NCBI GenBank assembly: GCA_045660295.1
Contig: JAZRDN010000057.1
Location: 1-54,167 of the forward strand
Length of the DNA stretch: 54,167 bases
Origin: RGIG8775 sp045660295
GTDB lineage: Bacteria; Bacillota; Clostridia; Oscillospirales; CAG-272
Reading direction: 5' to 3'
Positions 49,834 through 54,167 of this stretch are shown piece after piece. The first letter of the stretch is position 1. Each line of letters opens with the position of its first letter. The notes beneath the pieces were generated by a model. That model was given only the letters and a program-made list of their open reading frames with translations, was not told the DNA's origin and made no database searches. The translations under genes were made by a program, and so were the position numbers.

Positions 49834-50043
49834 TCAATCCTCTTTTTTTGTTTCGGTGACGGAAATAAGCTTTTTCAAGGCTTTTTCGAGTTTGATTCGG
49901 TTTATGTTCATGTCTCTTTCGCAACCGAGACAAATTATCCTGATGTCACTGCCGACTCTGGCTATCTTGAATTGAGATGTTCCGCAGGGGTGCGGCTTTT
50001 TCAGTTCCACCGTGTCTCCCACGGCAAATTTGATTATTTCCAT
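49834..50043 (-). CDS. DUF951 family protein
   Basis: 69-residue small basic protein of the DUF951 family (PF06107), common in Firmicutes. It has the pattern FAVGDTVELKKPHPCGTSQFKIARVGSDIRIICLGC. Three Cys (20, 38, 41) could bind metal, and a KOW/SH3-like fold suggests nucleic-acid contact; this is inference. GAGAGGG precedes the ATG. First gene of the operon with yfhO and ruvAB; its stop is two bases from the yfhO start. Confidence 0.88.
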   Translation of the reverse strand: MEIIKFAVGDTVELKKPHPCGTSQFKIARVGSDIRIICLGCERDMNINRIKLEKALKKLISVTETKKED

Positions 50044-50072
50044 GTAAGCCCTCTCAAATTACAAAATTATAC

Positions 50073-50100
50073 ATTATATATTGTACCACATTTCTTTCAA
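50073..50100 (-). promoter_or_regulatory. Promoter of DUF951-yfhO-ruvAB
   Basis: Minus strand: -35 TTGAAA (50095-50100), 16-bp spacer, -10 TATAAT (50073-50078). An overlapping TTACAA-16-TACAAT pair is also possible. Confidence 0.65.
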
Positions 50101-50145
50101 ATTGTAAATAAAAAAATATTATTTTATTAAAATATAAAAATATAT

Positions 50146-50174
50146 TTGACTTAATCGGATATTTATGGTATAAT
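50146..50174 (+). promoter_or_regulatory. Promoter of ruvC
   Basis: -35 TTGACT (50146-50151), 17-bp spacer, perfect -10 TATAAT (50169-50174). Predicted start of transcription is near 50181, very close to the first ATG. Confidence 0.85.
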
Positions 50175-50186
50175 TATCGTGGAATA

Positions 50187-50714
50187 ATGTGTAATCGCGA
50201 ATTTGAGGTGAGTGATATAATTGTTTTGGGTATAGACCCCGGGCTTGCTATCGTGGGCTGGGGCGTTATAGAATATAAAGGCAACAAATTTACTACGCTT
50301 GGCTACGGCTCTATCCAGACCCCCTCTACTATGAAGACCGAGGACAGGCTGGTTGAGATATTCAACGCCATGAACAAGCTGATAGAAACCTATAAGCCCG
50401 ATTGTATGGCGGTTGAGGAGCTGTTCTGGAACACTAATCAGACTACGGGTATTCGCGTCAGCGAAGCGAGAGGTGTAATTTTGCTTTGTGCCGCGCGTCT
50501 CGGTATTCCGATATACGAATATACACCGTTGCAGGTTAAACAGGCAATAGTCGGTTACGGCAGAGCCGAAAAAAAGCAGGTGATCTCTATGGTTACAATG
50601 TTTTTGAAGCTCGAAAAGCCGCCTAAGCCCGATGATACCGCCGACGCGTTGGCTATTGCCGTGTGCCACGCGCATAGCGGTGCTTCAAGGCTTTCTAAAT
50701 ATTTTAATAATTGA
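50187..50714 (+). CDS. ruvC: Crossover junction endodeoxyribonuclease RuvC
   Basis: Resolves Holliday junctions made accessible by RuvAB. RNase H-like fold with catalytic acids in LGIDPG (Asp), AVEELFW (Glu), and PDDTADALAIAVCH (two Asp). Start uncertain: ATG 50187 gives 175 residues but lies about 6 bases from the predicted transcript start and has no good ribosome site. The strong site GAGGTGAG (50205-50212) points to a start near ATA 50217 or ATT 50220, which would give the family's usual N-terminus (M/I-I-V-LGIDPG). GTG 50208 is inside that site. Divergent from the ruvAB operon. Confidence 0.93.
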   Translation: MCNREFEVSDIIVLGIDPGLAIVGWGVIEYKGNKFTTLGYGSIQTPSTMKTEDRLVEIFNAMNKLIETYKPDCMAVEELFWNTNQTTGIRVSEARGVILLCAARLGIPIYEYTPLQVKQAIVGYGRAEKKQVISMVTMFLKLEKPPKPDDTADALAIAVCHAHSGASRLSKYFNN

Positions 50715-50726
50715 CGAGGTTAAAAA

Positions 50727-51605
50727 ATGTGGTGTGCTGAAAACTGGAAAGATTATGAACTTATAGATACGTCCGAGGGCGAGCGTCTTGAAAGATGGGG
50801 AAAATATATTCTCGTCAGACCCGACCCGCAGATAGTTTGGAAAAACGACGATAAAAGTCCGCTTTGGAAAAAGGCAGACGCTACTTATAAACGCTCAACA
50901 AAGGGCGGCGGTGCGTGGGGAGACAACCGACTTCCCTCGCAGTGGAAAATAGGATATAAAGAGCTTGAGTTCGTCGTAAGACCTACGGGCTTTAAGCACA
51001 CGGGGCTTTTCCCCGAGCAAGCGGCAAACTGGGATTGGTTCTCGACGCTTATTAAGAACTCCGGCAGAAAAATAAAGGTACTCAACCTCTTTGCCTACAC
51101 CGGTGGCGCAACCGTTGCGGCGGCAAAGGCGGGAGCTTCTGTATGCCATGTTGACGCGGCAAAGGGAATGGTGGCGCAGGCAAAGGAAAACGCCGCTATG
51201 AGCGGTCTTGCCGAAGCGCCCATAAGATATATCGTTGACGACTGCAAAAAATTTGTTGAGCGCGAAATAAAGCGCGGTAATAAATACGACGGAATTATCA
51301 TGGATCCGCCCTCATACGGCAGAGGTCCATCTGGCGAGGTGTGGAAAATAGAGGAGTGTATAGACGAGTTCGTCCGCCTTGCGGTGAATGTTTTGTCTGA
51401 CAAGCCATTGTTCTTCTTGCTTAATTCCTATACCACGGGTCTTTCACCGCTTGCAATGAACTATATTGTTAATTTGAGACTTGCTTCCAAGTTCGGCGGT
51501 AACACCGAGGCGGGAGAGATTGCGTTGCCTGTTACACAAACAGGCGGATTTCTTCCTTGCGGCGCCAGCGTGAGATGGAGCGCAAGCGGAGCATCTGATA
51601 AATAA
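50727..51605 (+). CDS. Class I SAM-dependent methyltransferase (RlmI/RlmK-like)
   Basis: 292-residue SAM methyltransferase of the COG1092 type, which includes 23S rRNA m5C/m7G enzymes. Motif I is VLNLFAYTGGATVAAAKAGA, motif II VCHVDAAKGMVAQAKEN, and the catalytic-loop motif IMDPPSYGRGPSGEVWK. The PUA domain of full RlmI is missing: the N-terminus is a short beta-region (WGKYILVRPDPQIVW). Substrate is probably RNA; not certain. It begins 12 bases after ruvC and precedes the ECF genes by 15. Confidence 0.85.
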   Translation: MWCAENWKDYELIDTSEGERLERWGKYILVRPDPQIVWKNDDKSPLWKKADATYKRSTKGGGAWGDNRLPSQWKIGYKELEFVVRPTGFKHTGLFPEQAANWDWFSTLIKNSGRKIKVLNLFAYTGGATVAAAKAGASVCHVDAAKGMVAQAKENAAMSGLAEAPIRYIVDDCKKFVEREIKRGNKYDGIIMDPPSYGRGPSGEVWKIEECIDEFVRLAVNVLSDKPLFFLLNSYTTGLSPLAMNYIVNLRLASKFGGNTEAGEIALPVTQTGGFLPCGASVRWSASGASDK

Positions 51606-51620
51606 GAAAAGGTAAAGTAA

Positions 51621-52493
51621 ATGAACGCAAATTTTATTGAAATTAAAAACTTGAGCTATTCGTACGATGAGGATGACGGAAAGGTCGTTCCCGTTCTTAA
51701 CGGTATTTCTCTGGATATAAAAAGAGGCGAATACGTGGCTATTCTCGGACACAACGGCTCCGGTAAATCAACTCTTGCTAAATTGCTTAATATGATACTG
51801 ACTCCTACGTCAGGTACTATTACTGTTGACGGAATGGATATCACCGAACCCGACCTTTCCGAAGACGATATCTTCGCGCTTCGCAAAAAGGTCGGTATGG
51901 TTTTCCAAAACCCCGATAATCAGCTTGTTGCTACCATTGTGGAGGAGGACGTTGCCTTTGGTCCCGAAAACCTCGGATATCCGCAGGCAGAGATACGCCG
52001 CAGAGTTGACGAAGCACTTGAAATCGTTGGCATGAGCGAATACGCGCATCACGAGCCTCACCGACTTTCGGGCGGACAGAAGCAGAGAATTGCCATTGCG
52101 GGTATTATCGCCATGTCACCCGAGTGTATCATTTTTGACGAGTCCACGTCTATGCTTGACCCAAGCGGACGCAAGGACGTTCTCAAAACCATGGAAAAGC
52201 TCAACCGCGAAAATGGCATAACGGTTATAACCATAACCCACTATATGAACGAAGCGGCAAAGGCTGACCGCGTGGTGGTGCTTGACGATGGAAACGTTCT
52301 TATGGACGGTACACCCGCGCAGATATTCGCCGAGCCTGAAAAATTGCGTAAAGCGGGGCTTGACGTGCCTCAGTGCAGCGCGCTTGTAGAAGAACTTCGA
52401 GCAATGGGAATAGAGCTTGACGGAGAGTGCTATTCAACCGCGCTTTGCGCCGAGCTGATATGCAAATATATCGAAAACGATTCAAAGAACTAA
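51621..52493 (+). CDS. ecfA1: Energy-coupling factor transporter ATPase EcfA1
   Basis: 290-residue ATPase of the ECF vitamin/metal importer module. Walker A GHNGSGKST, Q-loop VFQNPDNQLVATIVEEDVAFG, signature LSGGQKQRIAIAG, Walker B CIIFDESTSMLDPSG and H-loop ITHYM. The DESTSMLDP wording is typical of EcfA1. It pairs with EcfA2 and EcfT encoded next. S components are expected elsewhere, as in group II ECF systems. Confidence 0.95.
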   Translation: MNANFIEIKNLSYSYDEDDGKVVPVLNGISLDIKRGEYVAILGHNGSGKSTLAKLLNMILTPTSGTITVDGMDITEPDLSEDDIFALRKKVGMVFQNPDNQLVATIVEEDVAFGPENLGYPQAEIRRRVDEALEIVGMSEYAHHEPHRLSGGQKQRIAIAGIIAMSPECIIFDESTSMLDPSGRKDVLKTMEKLNRENGITVITITHYMNEAAKADRVVVLDDGNVLMDGTPAQIFAEPEKLRKAGLDVPQCSALVEELRAMGIELDGECYSTALCAELICKYIENDSKN

Positions 52494-52509
52494 AGGAAGT
52501 GAAATTTAA

Positions 52510-53361
52510 TTGGCAAAGATAGCGCTTGAAAATATATCTTACGTTTATAGCCCCAATACCCCATACGAGGTGAAAGCGCTGGATGACGTAAGCGTAGAAA
52601 TAAAAGAGGGGCTCATCACGGGAATAATCGGGCATACAGGCTCGGGAAAATCTACGTTCGTCCAATTGCTTAACGGACTTGAAAAGCCAAGCTCGGGTAG
52701 GGTCCTTATTGACGGCGAGGATATTTGGGCAAAGCCCAAGGAGATATCCAAGGTTCGTTTTAAGGTCGGATTGGTCATGCAGTATCCCGAATATCAGCTC
52801 TTTGAGGAAACGATAAAAGAGGATATCGCATACGGACCGCGTAATATGGGGCTTGACGAAGCCGAGGTCGAGGCGCGTATAAAGCTCGCCGCCGACTTTG
52901 TGGGGCTTGATAGCGAGTTGTTGGAAAAGTCTCCGTTTGATTTGTCCGGTGGACAGAAAAGAAGAGCCGCCATTGCGGGAATTATAGCTATGAAGCCCGA
53001 AATACTCGTGCTTGATGAGCCTGCCGCGGGACTCGACCCCATGGGGCGCGATGAAATTTTCGAAAGTATCGTAAAATATCGCAACGAAACGGGAGCGACG
53101 GTTATAATTGTAAGTCACAGTATGGAGGATATGGCAAAATTCTGTGATGAGCTTATTGTAATGGCGCACTCAAAGGTAGTTATGCAGGGTGATTGCAGAG
53201 AGGTCTTTTCCAATGCGGAAATGCTCGAGGAAATTGGGCTTGCGATTCCTCAGATAACAAAACTTATGATAACGCTGAGAGCAAAAGGCGTAAACGTTGA
53301 CGGCGGAATATATACAGTAAAGTCCGCCGCGGAAGAGCTTGCCAAGCTCTTTAAAAGATAG
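52510..53361 (+). CDS. ecfA2: Energy-coupling factor transporter ATPase EcfA2
   Basis: 283-residue second ATPase of the ECF module. Walker A GHTGSGKSTF, Q-loop VMQYPEYQLFEETIKEDIAYGPRNMG, signature DLSGGQKRRAAIAG, Walker B ILVLDEPAAGLDPMG, H-loop VSHSM. Translation starts at a TTG (52510) with GGAAGTG upstream; no ATG or GTG fits the conserved N-terminus. It forms the asymmetric dimer with EcfA1. Confidence 0.95.
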   Translation: MAKIALENISYVYSPNTPYEVKALDDVSVEIKEGLITGIIGHTGSGKSTFVQLLNGLEKPSSGRVLIDGEDIWAKPKEISKVRFKVGLVMQYPEYQLFEETIKEDIAYGPRNMGLDEAEVEARIKLAADFVGLDSELLEKSPFDLSGGQKRRAAIAGIIAMKPEILVLDEPAAGLDPMGRDEIFESIVKYRNETGATVIIVSHSMEDMAKFCDELIVMAHSKVVMQGDCREVFSNAEMLEEIGLAIPQITKLMITLRAKGVNVDGGIYTVKSAAEELAKLFKR

Positions 53362-53387
53362 TCTTTTCCTGAAAGGTTGAATAAAAA

Positions 53388-54167
53388 ATGAAAAGTATTT
53401 CGTTCGGGCAGTTTTATCCTGCCGAATCGATCATTCATAAAGCAGACCCGCGCACAAAGGTGATACTCGCGGTTTTGTACATTGTTTGCTCATTTGTGTG
53501 TAAAAATATATTTAGCTTTGTTTTGCTGATAGCGTCCGCGCTGTTTATAGTGGCATCAAGCAGGATACCGATAAAAACAGTTCTTCGCTCCATAAGACCT
53601 TTGCTTGTAATAATGGTCTTTATGTCGCTTTTAAATATATTTCTCACACATGACGGCGTGTTACTGCTTGAATTGTGGAAAATAAAAATTTACTCAAAGG
53701 GAATATACGCCGCGGTCGCGGCTGTGGTTCGTGTGGTGGCGCTCATTATAGGTACGAGTATCTTTCTTACCTATACCACAACGCCAATTGAGCTGACCGA
53801 CGCTATAGAACAACTTTTAGGTCCCTTGAAAAAAATCAAAATACCCGTTCATGAGTTCGCAATGATGATGACCATCGCCCTTCGCTTTATTCCCACTCTT
53901 ATTGAGGAAACAGATAAGATCATGTGTGCGCAAAAGGCGAGAGGAAGCGATTTTTCCACAGGCTCTCTTACAAGAAGAGCAAAGGCCCTCGTGCCTATCC
54001 TCGTGCCCCTGTTCATCTCCGCATTCAGAAGAGCGGAGGATCTTGCAACTGCAATGGAGTGCCGTTGCTATACAGGCGGAGAGGGAAGAACGAGAATGAA
54101 CGTGCTTCATTCCACCTGGCGAGATTTCGTAATGCTTTTTGCACTTATAGTCTTTGTTGCGGGAATA
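53388..54167 (+). CDS. ecfT: ECF transporter transmembrane protein EcfT (partial, cut by window end)
   Basis: The frame from ATG 53388 (GAAAGGTTG upstream) is open for 260 codons to the window end. It encodes the membrane scaffold that links the two ATPases to the substrate-binding S component. Family features: N-terminal FYPAESIIHKADPRTKVI, several hydrophobic helices, FIPTLIEETDKIMCAQKARG with the ARG coupling motif, and the second coupling helix AMECRCYTGG. Only the C-terminal few residues are missing. In related genomes truA and ribosomal protein genes follow. Confidence 0.94.
   Translation, partial: MKSISFGQFYPAESIIHKADPRTKVILAVLYIVCSFVCKNIFSFVLLIASALFIVASSRIPIKTVLRSIRPLLVIMVFMSLLNIFLTHDGVLLLELWKIKIYSKGIYAAVAAVVRVVALIIGTSIFLTYTTTPIELTDAIEQLLGPLKKIKIPVHEFAMMMTIALRFIPTLIEETDKIMCAQKARGSDFSTGSLTRRAKALVPILVPLFISAFRRAEDLATAMECRCYTGGEGRTRMNVLHSTWRDFVMLFALIVFVAGI

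Noticed and set aside
1..54167. CRISPR arrays, insertion sequences, prophage or integrase genes
   Set aside because: No regularly spaced direct repeats, transposase/integrase motifs or phage structural genes were seen on either strand.

Overview
The window looks like a chromosomal segment of a spore-forming member of the Clostridia (Bacillota), moderate in GC, probably an uncultured gut or anaerobic lineage. This is inferred from the hrcA-grpE-dnaK-dnaJ-prmA order with a CIRCE operator, the dipicolinate synthase genes spoVFA/spoVFB, the LytTR/DUF3021 pair, the two-gene M16 peptidase set, the TIGR03960/TIGR03936 radical SAM pair, DUF951, DUF1461, YfhO and an ECF transporter module. Most transcription units start with sigma-A promoters of the TTGACA-17-TATAAT type, use strong AGGAGG-type ribosome binding sites and end in clear intrinsic terminators. 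Many neighbouring genes overlap by a few bases.

Layout. 1-1949: a structured intergenic element, then the permease and ATPase of a polar amino acid ABC transporter. 2017-7871: CIRCE-controlled heat-shock operon. 7881-10093: DNA alkylation repair protein and MATE exporter. 10095-12482 (minus): PhoR/PhoB-like two-component system. 12571-12729 (minus): tRNA-Val(GAC). 12811-15733: a zone of gene decay (GH2/epimerase fusion, AraC and lactonase remnants) around an intact DUF1461 membrane protein and a CE15-like esterase. 15782-21661: one long operon with two M16 peptidases, lgt, folD, an HPr-kinase-like protein, a PqqD-like protein and an S24/S26 peptidase. 21702-22628: LytTR regulator and DUF3021 membrane protein. 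22684-24447: glycine riboswitch and AGCS symporter. 24454-24964: second decay scar. 25003-27637: LURP-one protein, sfsA, TSUP exporter and rhodanese lipoprotein. 27634-30938 (minus): murB-comEC. 30993-33439: sugar isomerase, then spoVFAB. 33438-33704 (minus): third decay scar, an agarase-like tail. 33756-44282: rlmB, a P-type-ATPase-like pseudoenzyme, two radical SAM-linked genes, metY, metA and a serine hydrolase. 44320-45252: M14 carboxypeptidase. 45233-50100 (minus): DUF951-yfhO-ruvA-ruvB. 50146-end: ruvC, an rRNA-type methyltransferase and ecfA1-ecfA2-ecfT (cut by the window end).

How the parts work together. Housekeeping functions (proteostasis, Holliday-junction processing, lipoprotein and peptidoglycan precursor synthesis, one-carbon metabolism, methionine synthesis by the O-acetylhomoserine/sulfhydrylation route) are intact. 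Carbohydrate-utilisation genes are repeatedly broken. Three scars keep fragments of at least five glycan-related genes or AraC regulators; in two of them a divergent AraC regulator and its neighbour have both lost their 5' halves.

The most unusual intact loci are the membrane protein at 34749-37622, which has the layout of a P1B-type ATPase without its catalytic motifs, and the kinase/PqqD/peptidase cassette at 20192-21631, which has RiPP-type parts but no visible precursor or radical SAM enzyme.
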